A stretch of 55,499 nt of DNA from an uncultured Oscillospiraceae bacterium (lineage in GTDB: Bacteria; Bacillota; Clostridia; Oscillospirales; Oscillospiraceae): positions 1-55,499 of the forward strand of contig CAKTEB010000004.1 of the NCBI GenBank assembly GCA_934546685.1. The letters are read 5' to 3'. Position numbers and translations under genes: made by a program. The notes beneath the pieces were generated by a model, which did no database searches, was not told the DNA's origin, and saw nothing but the letters and a program-made list of their open reading frames with translations. The first letter of the stretch is position 1. Every line of letters begins with the position of its first letter. Positions 1 through 7,938 of this stretch are shown piece after piece.

Positions 1-335
1 CCTTCTGGACGTCCCTGGCGGGGGCTGGAACCAATATCGTGCTGAACCTTTGGCTGATCCCGATGCTGGGGATCCAGGGCGCCGCGGTGGCTACCTTTGT
101 AAGCTGTCTGGCGGTATTCCTGATCCGGACGGTCAGCGCCAGAGGGCTGCTGCCCTTTCCGTTCTCTGCGGGAAAGCTGGCGGCGGGCATTGGAACGCTG
201 ACGGTTCAGACCGGGTTCATCTTGGGAGGCTGGCCTGGATGGCATATCGTCCAGGCGGCGGGACTTTTGGTCCTCCTGTTGCTGGGAGCACCGGCGGTGC
301 GTTCCACCGCCCAGGTGATGTTTCATAGAAAGTAG
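1..335 (+). CDS. Polysaccharide/lipid-linked oligosaccharide flippase, C-terminal fragment
   Basis: The window opens inside this gene; the reading frame is open from base 3 and stops at 335, giving about 110 residues. The visible part is hydrophobic, with at least three membrane segments. It contains the stretch AGAGTNIVLNLWLIPMLG followed by GAAVATFVS, the typical end of MATE/MviM-like exporters of the Wzx/polysaccharide_synt family, where a pair of helices with an N-x-x-L-N pattern is common. Such proteins flip undecaprenyl-linked sugars across the membrane. The next gene (DUF368) starts 8 bases later and belongs to undecaprenyl-phosphate recycling, which fits an envelope operon. The family call is from pattern recognition of the C-terminal third only; the N-terminus is outside the window. 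Confidence 0.6.
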   Translation, partial: FWTSLAGAGTNIVLNLWLIPMLGIQGAAVATFVSCLAVFLIRTVSARGLLPFPFSAGKLAAGIGTLTVQTGFILGGWPGWHIVQAAGLLVLLLLGAPAVRSTAQVMFHRK

Positions 336-343
336 GAAGACTG

Positions 344-1269
344 ATGTTGATAACGGCATTTTACGGCTTTTGCATGGCGCTGGCTGACAGCGTCCCCAGG
401 GTGTCCGGGGGTACCATCGCGTTTATTCTGGGCTTCTACGAGCGGTTTCTGGATGCGCTCCATAACCTGGTTCGGGGAAAGGGCCGGGAGCGAAGGGCGG
501 CGCTCGGGTATCTTATGAAGCTGGGCCTTGGCTGGGGCACCGGCATGATCGCCTGCGTGGCGTTGCTGTCCGGGCTGTTCGCGAAAAATATCTATTTTAT
601 GAGTTCCCTGTTTCTGGGGCTGACGGTCTGCTCCATTCCCTTTGTGGTGCTGGCAGAGCGGGAGACGCTAAAGCAGCGGCCCCTGGTCCATGGATTGTTT
701 CTGCTGCTGGGGGTTGCCATTGTGGTGGGGCTGACCATGCTGAGAACTAGAACGGGTGCGCTGGGCAGCGTGAACTATGCCCAGCTGACGCCTCTGCAGG
801 GGAACTATCTGTTTCTCTCCGGGGCGGTAGCCATTATGTGGCCATGGTGCTGCCGGTGATCTCCGGCTCCTCCATCCTGCTGATCGCGGGGGTGTATCTC
901 CCCACCATCCAGGCAGTTCGCAGCCTCCTGGGGCTTCATCTAAACGTGGTGCCGGGACTCTGCGCCCTGGGCCTTGGGATCCTGGCGGGCATTGCCCTTT
1001 CCATCCGCGCCATCCGTACAGCCCTGCAGGCATACCGCGGCGGAATGGCCTGGCTGATCTTAGGACTGATGCTGGGCTCCCTTTTTGCCATTGTAAACGG
1101 CCCCGGCAGCCTGGATGTGCCGCTGCCGCCTATGGATATCACAACGTTCCAGCTCCCGGCGTTTCTGCTGGGCATAGCGGTGCTGCTGGCTCTGGAGGGG
1201 CTGAAAAAGGCCATGGAGCATCGGGAGCAGCGGGGCCATGGGACGGTCAAGGGAGAGAGCGTACTATGA
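344..1269 (+). pseudogene. DUF368 (PopT-like) undecaprenyl-phosphate translocase, frameshifted
   Basis: The first half (344 to about 830) begins MLITAFYGFCMALADSVP followed by GGTIAFILGFYERF, the hallmark N-terminus of DUF368. The second half, from about 838 in another frame, continues MVLPVISGSSILLIAGVYLP, the family's second P-x-S-G motif, and runs to a TGA at 1269. The two halves are joined by a one-base shift at about 830-838, where the original frame ends at 859 with unrelated residues. DUF368 proteins (PopT) recycle undecaprenyl phosphate across the membrane. Multiple hydrophobic helices are visible in both halves. The stop overlaps the next start as ATGA, so the gene was part of an operon. 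Either a true pseudogene or a single-base assembly error; the otherwise intact sequence makes an error quite possible. Confidence 0.75.
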
Positions 1270-1760
1270 GTTTGGATTGGAGTATCCTGCATTGGATCCA
1301 AAATGTATTGGCCTGCCCCGCGCTGGATTTCCTCATGCCGAAGATCACGGCGCTGGGGAATGGCGGAGCCGTTTGGCTGCTGGCCGCCGGGGGGATGCTG
1401 TGTACCAGGAAATATCGGAAGCAGGGCATCCTGCTGCTGGGCGGACTGGCGGCAGGGGTGCTGGTGGGAAATGTATTCCTGAAGAACGTCATCGCATGTC
1501 CCCGGCCCTGCTGGCTGGATCAGAGCGTCCGGCTGCTGGTGACGTCACCAAAGGATTATTCCTTTCCCTCGGGGCACACCATGGCCTCGGCGATCGGCGC
1601 GGTAGTTCTGACCCAGACGGATCGGCGGTTTGGCTATGCGGCGATCCCCCAGGCGGCGCTGATCGCCTTTTCCCGGCTGTATCTCTATGTGCATTTTCCC
1701 AGTGATGTGCTGGCCGGGGCGAAAGCGCTCAGGTGTACATCTCCTCCGCGGATCTCATGA
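1266..1760 (+). pseudogene. PAP2-family membrane phosphatase, C-terminus replaced
   Basis: Membrane phosphatase of the PAP2 superfamily, which removes phosphate from lipid phosphates such as undecaprenyl pyrophosphate. All three catalytic motifs are present: K-x6-RP as KNVIACPRPCW, PSGH in SFPSGHTMAS, and SR-x5-H-x3-D in SRLYLYVHFPSDVLAG. Directly after DVLAGA the expected last membrane helix is missing, and the frame reads 14 unrelated residues into the C-terminal part of ppk1. The start ATG overlaps the DUF368 stop. Because the active-site motifs survive, residual activity cannot be excluded, but the protein lacks its normal end. With DUF368 and the flippase it suggests lipid-carrier recycling. 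Confidence 0.75.
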
Positions 1761-2041
1761 CCCGGAATCTCAACCGGAGGGTGGAGATCGCCTGCCCGGT
1801 GCAGGATCGGAAGCTGCGGGAGCAGCTGGGGTGGATCCTGGATTCCCAGCTGCGGGATACGGCCAAGGCCAGCCTGATGCTGCCGGACGGCACCTACTGC
1901 CGGAAGCACAGCGCTGTGCCTTTCTGCTCCCAGAGCTGCTTTATGGAGCAGTCGATCCACAGCCCCGCAGAGCCGGTCCGGGAGACTGGGCGGCTCCGGC
2001 AGCGGCTGAAGCGCCTCACAAAGCGCCTGATCAAAGCGTGA
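1718..2041 (+). pseudogene. ppk1: Polyphosphate kinase 1, C-terminal remnant
   Basis: From about base 1718 a frame different from the PAP2 gene reads AQVYISSADLMTRNLNRRVE, the highly conserved C2-domain sequence of polyphosphate kinase 1, followed by a QLRD motif and a basic C-terminus ending RLKRLTKRLIKA. Ppk1 is normally about 700 residues and makes polyphosphate from ATP; only about 107 residues remain, and the catalytic histidine domain is absent. There is no start codon or ribosome binding site for the remnant. The simplest reading is a deletion that joined the PAP2 gene (after about 1717) to the end of ppk1. The identity of the remnant is clear; whether the deletion is biological or an assembly join is not. 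Confidence 0.8.
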
Positions 2042-2054
2042 AGATATAAAAAGC

Positions 2055-2092
2055 GCCAGGGCAGGGGATCACTACCGATCCCTTGCCCTGGC
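2055..2092. terminator. Bidirectional terminator-like hairpin
   Basis: A 16-bp stem (GCCAGGGCAGGGGATC paired with its complement, one G-T) with a 6-base loop lies between the convergent ends of the ppk1 remnant and the SBP pseudogene. Confidence 0.75.
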
Positions 2093-2114
2093 TTCCATAT
2101 TCCTAGGAGACTGA

Positions 2115-3196
2115 TTAGCGTTCGTTGTACCGATCCACTGCGGTCTGGAGGATCTCGGTGCAGCTGTCCAGATCCATGGACTGGATCTCGCTGACGAAAT
2201 CGTCAAACTCGGAGATGGGACGGGTGCCGGTGATAAAGGCCAGAATGTTCTGCTGGGTATGGGTGCGGATGTCGCTGAACCCGGCGGAGAAGGCTGCGGC
2301 CTCATCGGCGGTAAGGCTAAGGGCAGTGGGGAGAATGTCGGCGGTGTCATTTTCAGAGTTGTTCCACACGTCGATCATGTGCATCTCCGCGTCGCCGTAG
2401 TTGGCCAGGGTGCGGCTGGAGTCGATGCGGAAGGAGCCCGCACCGAAGGTATAACGGCTGATGCACCAGGAGTAGGCCAGACCGTCGGGGTTGTTTACCA
2501 TCAGGTCGGTCCACACATGGTTGCCCTGGCTGTCGTAGGTGAAGGTCTCGTTCTCGATGCCGTAGTTGAAGAGCTCGGAGCCCTCGTCGGTGTAGAGATA
2601 GTCCAGCATGGAGCAAACCGCGTCGAATTTGTCGGTGCCAGGGGTCAGGGCGGTGCTCAGGGAATAGCCCTTGGTGGAGACATAGTCCATCTGGCGGACC
2701 AGATCTCCGGGAAATCCCCGGAGGCCACCAGCAGACTGACGGTGTCGGCGGCGCTGGTGATGGCGGTGCTGGTGATGTCCAGGGTGATGCCGGTGCGCTT
2801 CTGGAGCTCCTGAATGGCCAGGTTATCGCTCATGCCGTTGGGCATGGCGTTGAACAGCGGTGGGATCAGGTCGCACCACATGGTCACGGTCATGTCCTCG
2901 TCGGTCAGCGGGAAGGTGTAGGGGTTCTCAATGTGCAGGTTCTGCATCTCCTCCAGCTGCTGGGCCTGAGAGGCGTCCAGCTCCGCGGGCACGGGATCGA
3001 CCCAGGAGGCCTCAGCCTCCTGAGCGGAGGAAGCCTCCGCTGGGGGAATAGGCTGAGCAGTCTCCGGCGCGGCGGCCTGGGCGGGCTCAGAGGAAGCCGC
3101 GGAGGCGGCAGAGGCGGCAGCGGTATTGCCGCAGCCAGCCAGCAGTCCCAGCACCAAGAGTGCGGAGAGCAGCGCGGAAAGCCGTTTTGTTTTCAT
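2115..3196 (-). pseudogene. Lipoprotein extracellular solute-binding protein, internal deletion and frameshift
   Basis: The N-terminal part (3196 down to about 2695) has a lipoprotein signal peptide with lipobox LLAGC, an Ala/Ser/Glu-rich linker, and the family-1 SBP sequence DTVSLLVASGDFPEIW. The frame then breaks. Another frame (from about 2690 to 2115) continues with the C-terminal SBP region DYLYTDEGSELFNYGIENE and NNPDGLAYSW. Together they give about 360 residues against about 570-590 for the intact paralogues at 11177, 20181 and 27794, so roughly 210-230 residues are missing and the frame is shifted. It is the last gene of the left A-B-C operon, exactly where the right operon has an intact SBP (11177-12916). 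No permease genes are nearby. Confidence 0.8.
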
Positions 3197-3218
3197 AATT
3201 ACCTCGCTTTCAAAGCAT

Positions 3219-3243
3219 GTGCCGGCAGCGTGGCTGCCGGCAC
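3219..3243 (-). other. Intercistronic hairpin before the SBP gene
   Basis: A perfect 11-bp inverted repeat (GTGCCGGCAGC, 3-base loop) lies between the stop of gene C1 and the start of the SBP pseudogene. There is no T-run directly after it on the minus strand, so it may act as an attenuator or mRNA-processing/stabilising element rather than a full terminator. Confidence 0.6.
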
Positions 3244-3262
3244 AGAGGGGGCATACGGAATG

Positions 3263-4123
3263 TCAGGGCTTGATTTTAGGCACAGCGCCCTTGTTCTGGC
3301 CCAGCCCGACTACATAGTGGACCTTCTCGTTGTCCAGGGTCACAAAGGGCTCCGGCCAGGGGGTAGAATCCTGAGCGGGCTGGATGGGGGTCCAGCTCTT
3401 GTGAGAGGCGGGCATGCTGCCCTTGGGCGGGCCGCCGGCCATCTTGGAGAAGGCCTGGCCCTTCTTGGGCTTGTTGGTGGGAGCGGGAGCAGCATCGGGC
3501 TTCTTGCCGCCGGGGCCAGGGCCGCCGGGGCCGCCAGGGCCCATGGGGTTTTTGAACTTGTTGTAGCAGTCGATGCCAAAGTTGGTGACGTCCTGGGCGC
3601 CGCCGGCGTCGTTGAGCACGCACTCGTGGAGAATCTTCCAAAAGCCGTCCTCACGGACATAGTCCTCGCCGTAGCGCTCCATCATCCATACTGCCATCTG
3701 CTGGCCGTTGGAGGAGATGCGCCGGTAGAGCATGCCGGTGGAGTAGTAGAGCGCCCGGGCGGTCTTCAGATCCTCGCCCACCTCCACGATGGGGGTGCCG
3801 ATGGCATGAAGCGAATACTCGCTGAGAGGCAGGGGATCCATGTCCTTGGTCTCGGGGTACATCTCATTGAACAAAGGATAGAGGTTCGCAGCGTTGCCCT
3901 CCAGGCCGCCAGCCCAGTTGGCCATGACCTCGTCCCGGCCGTACATACCGGCCATGTTATAGCCCCAGTAGATATCGTCCCGGTGCTTGGCCCAGAAGGT
4001 GGCGATCTCCTCGCTGGTGTGGCCGGAGGCGTGGAGGATCGCATGCCAGGCGTGGGCATTCTCGCAGGCCTGTCCGGCCTCGATGACTGCCAGCTTCGTC
4101 TCAAAATCCATATTTTTTCTCAT
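3263..4123 (-). CDS. NTF2/SnoaL-like protein, triad member C1
   Basis: 286-residue protein with no signal peptide or membrane segment, so probably cytoplasmic. The SnoaL_4-like pattern is seen as an N-terminal helical part, then HAIGTPIVEVGEDLKTARAL in the middle and a Trp-rich strand DYVREDGFWKILHE. Residues from about 190 to 235 form a Gly/Pro/Ala/Lys-rich linker (GPGGPGGPGPGGKKP). Its closest relative in the window is C2 (10109-10969): the same length, the same domain order and a shared HAWHAILHA/HAYLHAIM motif. Start chosen at the ATG 7 bases after AAGGAGG. It is third in the operon A1-B1-C1-SBP. NTF2-like folds include dehydratases, isomerases and cyclases; the actual reaction is unknown and no catalytic set can be assigned with confidence. 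Confidence 0.75.
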   Translation of the reverse strand: MRKNMDFETKLAVIEAGQACENAHAWHAILHASGHTSEEIATFWAKHRDDIYWGYNMAGMYGRDEVMANWAGGLEGNAANLYPLFNEMYPETKDMDPLPLSEYSLHAIGTPIVEVGEDLKTARALYYSTGMLYRRISSNGQQMAVWMMERYGEDYVREDGFWKILHECVLNDAGGAQDVTNFGIDCYNKFKNPMGPGGPGGPGPGGKKPDAAPAPTNKPKKGQAFSKMAGGPPKGSMPASHKSWTPIQPAQDSTPWPEPFVTLDNEKVHYVVGLGQNKGAVPKIKP

Positions 4124-4135
4124 GATCGACCCTCC

Positions 4136-4861
4136 TTAACCTTTGTAGTTGGGATTGCCCTCGGGGCCGTTGCTGACAACGTCGGCGAAGGTAGCGTGTT
4201 CCATGGTGATCTCGGGGTAGAAATAGTAGTTGTACTTGGAGGTGTAGGCCTCGAAGGCGATGTCGGGGGTGCCGAACTCCTTCTCCAGATACTTGTCGCA
4301 GGGAGTGGTCTCCTCGGTCTTCAGGGAGGCGTAGGCAAAGCCGGGACGCAGGGCGAAGTCGGTGCCTGCAAAGTAGTGCCAGATCTTCCACTGGCCGTCC
4401 TCATAGACCAGGTCCGCGCCGCAGCGCTGGTTGTCCCAGTAGCAGTCGGTGTCGGTGCCGGTGGCGGGATTGATCTCGTAGCCGATGGAGTACCAGGTGG
4501 CCTGTGCGGTCTTGTTGTCGTCGGCAATGATGATCTTATAGGTGGTGAAGGGGTGGCAGATGTCGGTGCCGTCGCCGCCGAAGGGGTTCTTGTCTACATA
4601 GTAGGCGCGGATATGGTCGAGGCCCTTGTAATAGCCCCAGTTCCGGCCATAGGTGGCGGTGTCTGCCTGCTCCTTAGTCCAGAGGGTGTCGATGATCTCA
4701 GCGCGGCGGTTGGCATGCTCCAGATAAGCCCGCTTAGAGAGAACCTTCTTGACCTCTTCCAGCTGATAGGCGCGCCATGCGCGGACCTCCGGGGAGAAAT
4801 CCTCCGGCTTGGAATTGCTGAAATCCATATGGATCGCGGAATTCGGGTACTGTGATTTCAT
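4136..4861 (-). CDS. NTF2/SnoaL-like protein, triad member B1
   Basis: 241 residues, soluble, no signal peptide. SnoaL-like features: an N-terminal helical region with RRAEIIDTLW, an aromatic GYYKGLDHIRAYY segment, then a beta-rich half with DLVYEDGQWKIWHYF, the characteristic last strands of the fold. The C-terminal extension contains KEFGTPDIAFE and a Tyr-rich stretch, matching B2 (EFGKPTVERE) in the right operon. A good Shine-Dalgarno AGGAGG sits 7 bases before the ATG. It lies 12 bases upstream of C1 and 14 bases downstream of A1, so the three are surely cotranscribed. Function unknown; a structural or catalytic partner of A1 and C1 is likely because the gene order is conserved in both operons. 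Confidence 0.75.
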   Translation of the reverse strand: MKSQYPNSAIHMDFSNSKPEDFSPEVRAWRAYQLEEVKKVLSKRAYLEHANRRAEIIDTLWTKEQADTATYGRNWGYYKGLDHIRAYYVDKNPFGGDGTDICHPFTTYKIIIADDNKTAQATWYSIGYEINPATGTDTDCYWDNQRCGADLVYEDGQWKIWHYFAGTDFALRPGFAYASLKTEETTPCDKYLEKEFGTPDIAFEAYTSKYNYYFYPEITMEHATFADVVSNGPEGNPNYKG

Positions 4862-4875
4862 GTGGGATCCTCCTT

Positions 4876-5604
4876 TCAGATTCCGTAGCTGAAGGTCTCA
4901 GCCAGCGTGGTGTAGGGCTCGGGCATTCTGGGGGGCTCCTGATAGGGGCGGCGGGGGGCATAGGCCTTGTAGACCTCTGCGGGGACCGTGGGCTCAGGCT
5001 CAGGAATATCGAAGGCGGCGAACTCGGGGATGGGGCCGTACTTAGAGGGCTCGGTCCAGGGCTCGGCGCAGGGATGATCGATGTCCAGGGCGTAGAGCAG
5101 ATTCTTGATCTTCCACTGGCCGTCCTCCTCGATGAGGTCTGCGGCCATGTAGCCGATCTTCCAGACGCTCAGGGGGCCGCGGGCGGTGACGCGGGTGTCA
5201 GCGGCCTGGAACTGCCAGAGGGCCTTGGCGCTCTTCATGTCCTGGGCTACCTCGACGATGGGGGTGTGCATGTCGGTGCCCTTGACGTAGCCGGCGCCGA
5301 ACATCTCAGCGGCGGTCTTGCCCTGGACGTCCTTGTGATCCTTCCACTTCTCCATGACAAGCTCGGTGAGCTTTTTCGCGTTTGCCAGCTTCTGATCGTA
5401 GTAGCCCTTTACAGCGGCGGCTCCCTTGAAGTAACCGTTGTTAAAGCCCAGGCACACGTCCTCCTGGGTGCTCCAGAAATTCTTGTAGACCAGATCGTAG
5501 TCGGCCAGCATGTCGCAGTGGGCGACCTTACCGACGATGTTCTGTACCTCACGGATGATCAGGCAGCGGTCTGCCATCTCCTGGGGTGTAAATTGCTGTT
5601 TCAA
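4876..5604 (-). CDS. NTF2/SnoaL-like protein, triad member A1
   Basis: 242 residues, cytoplasmic by sequence. The start is a TTG placed 7 bases after AAGGAGG, with no better ATG nearby. It shows the SnoaL_4 layout: an N-terminal helix (CLIIREVQNIVGKVAHCDML), the aromatic GFNNGYFKGAAAVKGYY, the central strand HTPIVEVAQDMKSAKALW, then ADLIEEDGQWKIKNLLY. The C-terminal tail RMPEPYTTLAETFSYG is nearly the same as in A2 (RVPEPYDTFAETFTYG), which marks the two as a paralogous pair. First gene of the left triad operon, transcribed away from the HxlR-like gene. Known SnoaL-like enzymes include bile-acid dehydratase BaiE and polyketide cyclases; the family resemblance does not fix the substrate. Confidence 0.78.
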   Translation of the reverse strand: MKQQFTPQEMADRCLIIREVQNIVGKVAHCDMLADYDLVYKNFWSTQEDVCLGFNNGYFKGAAAVKGYYDQKLANAKKLTELVMEKWKDHKDVQGKTAAEMFGAGYVKGTDMHTPIVEVAQDMKSAKALWQFQAADTRVTARGPLSVWKIGYMAADLIEEDGQWKIKNLLYALDIDHPCAEPWTEPSKYGPIPEFAAFDIPEPEPTVPAEVYKAYAPRRPYQEPPRMPEPYTTLAETFSYGI

Positions 5605-5676
5605 TACAATTCCTCCTTCTTTGCTGCCAAATTGCGGGGCCCTGCCGGAACCACCCGGCGGGCTTTGGATGCCTTC

Positions 5677-5705
5677 ACTTTACGGGCAGACGGGTGGAAT
5701 GTCAA
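5677..5705 (-). promoter_or_regulatory. Sigma-A promoter of the A1-B1-C1 operon
   Basis: On the minus strand TTGACA and TAAAGT are separated by 17 bases, about 75 bases upstream of the A1 start. It lies in the gap shared with the divergent HxlR-like gene, so that regulator is well placed to control it. Confidence 0.6.
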
Positions 5706-5866
5706 AACATCACAAATCTGCGACAAATGGAGTGTTACTGTTAAAATCGTGAAATTTCAGAACTTTTCAGCACTTTTGAAAAGAATCAGCGAGAATTGAA
5801 AAGCCTGTTTCCTCGCAAAAACGATATACTGGAAGCAGAAAAACTGGAGAAAGGCAGGGCCAATGA

Positions 5867-6400
5867 ATGGAAGAAAAAGCCATAAGCGGCCGCTGGAAGC
5901 CGGAGCTCCTGCTGCTGCTGTCAGAGGGCTCCCGGCGCTGGGGCGAGCTGCTGGAGGCCCTGCCGGAGGCGGGGGCCGGGAGCCTGGGAAGGGCCCTGAA
6001 GGAGCTCGCCGAGGCGGGACTGATTCTGCGGCTGAACAGCGGCACCCGGTATCAGAAGGTGCGCTATCGGCTCACGGAGCAGGGGGCCGAGGCGGCGGCG
6101 CTCCACCGGAGCCTCCGACAGTGGAGCTGGGATTGGGCGCTGCCCGAGGCGGCGGCCAGAAAGCTCCTGACTTGTCCGGCCCAGCGGCAGCTTCTGGAGA
6201 CCATTGAGGACCCCATTCGGCCCGGAGCCTTGGAGCGGCGGTGCCCACAGCTGGGCCGCAGCACCATGGAGCGTCAGCTGGGAGCTATGACAAAGCAGGG
6301 GCTGCTCCGGCGGATCAGCTATCCCACGGTGCCGCCCACGGTGGAGTATCAGCGCACCCCGGCGGGAGAGGCCCTGATGGGGCTGCTGTCAGCGATATAA
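5867..6400 (+). CDS. Tandem HxlR-like winged-helix regulator
   Basis: 177-residue protein of two consecutive winged-helix units. Residues 6-85 read ISGRWKPELLLLLSEGSRRW then GELLEALPE, SLGRALKELAEAGLILR and VRYRLTEQG, the standard HxlR order (K-W-x-x-x-IL, helix-turn-helix, wing). Residues about 103-177 repeat it in weaker form: CPAQRQLLETIEDPIRPGAL, STMERQLGAMTKQGLLRR and VEYQRTPAGEAL. Normal HxlR proteins have one such domain and dimerise; here the two domains are fused. The ATG at 5867 was chosen over the out-of-frame ATG at 5863. It is divergent from the A1-B1-C1 operon and convergent with the AraC-like gene, so it probably controls the left arm. A MarR/PadR-like assignment is the alternative. 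Confidence 0.75.
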   Translation: MEEKAISGRWKPELLLLLSEGSRRWGELLEALPEAGAGSLGRALKELAEAGLILRLNSGTRYQKVRYRLTEQGAEAAALHRSLRQWSWDWALPEAAARKLLTCPAQRQLLETIEDPIRPGALERRCPQLGRSTMERQLGAMTKQGLLRRISYPTVPPTVEYQRTPAGEALMGLLSAI

Positions 6401-6402
6401 AA

Positions 6403-6432
6403 ATTCCGCAGCCCGGGATCGGACTGCGGAAT
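6403..6432. terminator. Bidirectional terminator between the two regulators
   Basis: Inverted repeat ATTCCGCAG ... CTGCGGAAT with a 12-base loop, flanked by A-rich sequence on the left, between the convergent HxlR-like and AraC-like genes. Confidence 0.7.
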
Positions 6433-6436
6433 GACA

Positions 6437-7717
6437 TTAACTGTTTTTCTTTTGCCGGAGCTTGCCAGGGGCCACGCCCTCGATATTCGTAAAGGCCCGA
6501 TACATGGTGGCGAGGCTGCAATAGCCTACAGCATCGGCGATCTCCTGGACGGAGTCATTGGTGGTCAGCAGCAGCTCCTTGGCCTTGCGGACCCGGGCCC
6601 GGTGCATCACGTCGTTGACGCTTTCTCCGAAATACTGCCGGAAATTCTCCGCGGCCTCCCGGGGCCGGAGCCGAAACTGCCGGGCGATGGCGGTGAGACC
6701 CATGTTGACGTCCGTGGCGTTTTCCTCGATGTAGGCGTAGATGTCGTGCATGAGGCTGTCGAACTGCATGGACGTCCGCTGGCGGCTGTGCTCTAGCAGT
6801 GCGGCGGCGATCTGCTTTCCGGTGGCCAGGTATTCCTCCATGGTGTGGGCGGCGGCGAGATCCCGGCTGAAATCCGCCTGGGAGAGGTAGCGCCAGGTGG
6901 CGAGATCCTGGGCCACCAGCCGGTATTGCAGCAGGTTCATGAACCGATTTACCGTCAGGTTCAGGGTCAGGGGATAGGGGAGACCCAGGCAGTTTTCCGC
7001 GATCTTCCACAGCTGCTCGGTGAGATATTCCTCTGTGGCCCGCAGATCTCCTGCCCGGATGGCCCCGCAGATCTGATCGGCGGACTTGAAAAAGGTCTGC
7101 TCAAAGCTGGTGCGCTGCTCGGTGTCCCGGATCCGAGACATGCGCTGCGGCGTGACCTCCAGCACCGGAGTGGTGAGGGAGGTGAAGAAGGTGCGGCTCT
7201 GCTCCAGGTTTTCCACCACATGGAAGGCGGAGGCGATATTCTCCGGGGTGGTGTAGGGCATGCTGATGTTCACATGGACGCAGTAGCCCCGGCCAGCGCC
7301 ATACTCGATGGTCTCCCGGCATATTTCCGGCAGGGGATCCTCGTTTTCGGGATAAAGCAGGCCGATGAGATAGCCCATCTGAAGCATCAGAAAGCCGCAG
7401 CAGGATTTTGGCAGCTGATCCCGAAGATGCTCCATGAGATCCCGGTAGATGCCCAGCCGCCGCTGATATCTGGCGTGGCCGGAGAGACCGGAGGCGGAGA
7501 CCTCGTCCAGGGCAAACAGCACGACCCGGAAGGGCCGCCGGGGCAGAGAATAGCCCAGATAGGTGAGCTCGTCGGCCAGCTCCGCGCCCATGGCGGAGCC
7601 CCGGAGCAGCAGCGCGCCGATGATGCCGTATAGTCCGTCCGTGACAAAATTCCCCGGAAAGCTGCCCACCGGGATCACCGGAGAGAGGGATTCCATGGGG
7701 TTAGAAAGATCAGACAA
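6437..7717 (-). CDS. AraC-family transcriptional regulator with large N-terminal sensor region
   Basis: 426 residues if started at the TTG at 7717, which lies 9 bases after AAGGAGG; the TTG two codons earlier is too close to it. The last 100 residues are an AraC DNA-binding domain: a first helix-turn-helix in MGLTAIARQFRLRPREAAENF, the linker SVNDVMHRARVRKAKELL, and a second helix-turn-helix in SVQEIADAVGYCSLATMYRAF. The first 320 residues have no membrane segment and contain a region with HVNISMPYTTPENIASAF, reminiscent of the long sensor part of Firmicutes AraC proteins. It is divergent from the X-A2-B2-C2-SBP operon, which it most likely activates; the effector is unknown. Confidence 0.85.
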   Translation of the reverse strand: MSDLSNPMESLSPVIPVGSFPGNFVTDGLYGIIGALLLRGSAMGAELADELTYLGYSLPRRPFRVVLFALDEVSASGLSGHARYQRRLGIYRDLMEHLRDQLPKSCCGFLMLQMGYLIGLLYPENEDPLPEICRETIEYGAGRGYCVHVNISMPYTTPENIASAFHVVENLEQSRTFFTSLTTPVLEVTPQRMSRIRDTEQRTSFEQTFFKSADQICGAIRAGDLRATEEYLTEQLWKIAENCLGLPYPLTLNLTVNRFMNLLQYRLVAQDLATWRYLSQADFSRDLAAAHTMEEYLATGKQIAAALLEHSRQRTSMQFDSLMHDIYAYIEENATDVNMGLTAIARQFRLRPREAAENFRQYFGESVNDVMHRARVRKAKELLLTTNDSVQEIADAVGYCSLATMYRAFTNIEGVAPGKLRQKKNS

Positions 7718-7856
7718 AGCCAACCGCCTCCTTAATTATTCGCAGCCGAATTTACGGCCTAATTATATCACACCATTGGAGAAATTGGGAGCGAAACCAG
7801 CGGAAATAGAAAATTACTCAAAACTGCTCCGGGTTTCTCATTTTCAGCTGTGCATC

Positions 7857-7885
7857 TTGACGAAAGAAGCAAAAGTGAGAATAAT
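7857..7885 (+). promoter_or_regulatory. Sigma-A promoter of the X-A2-B2-C2 operon
   Basis: TTGACG and AATAAT separated by exactly 17 bases, about 53 bases before the ATG of gene X. The upstream 120 bases are AT-rich and shared with the AraC-like gene, a natural place for its operators. Confidence 0.65.
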
Positions 7886-7938
7886 GAAGCTATCTGGCAG
7901 GCCCCGGGCCTGAGGTATCTAGAAGGAGGAAAACAGCA

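Noticed and set aside
2933..4855. Open frame of 640 codons on the plus strand across the left triad
   Set aside because: It is antisense to C1 and B1, has no ribosome binding site, low-complexity Gly/Val/Leu content and arises from GC-rich codon bias of the real genes.
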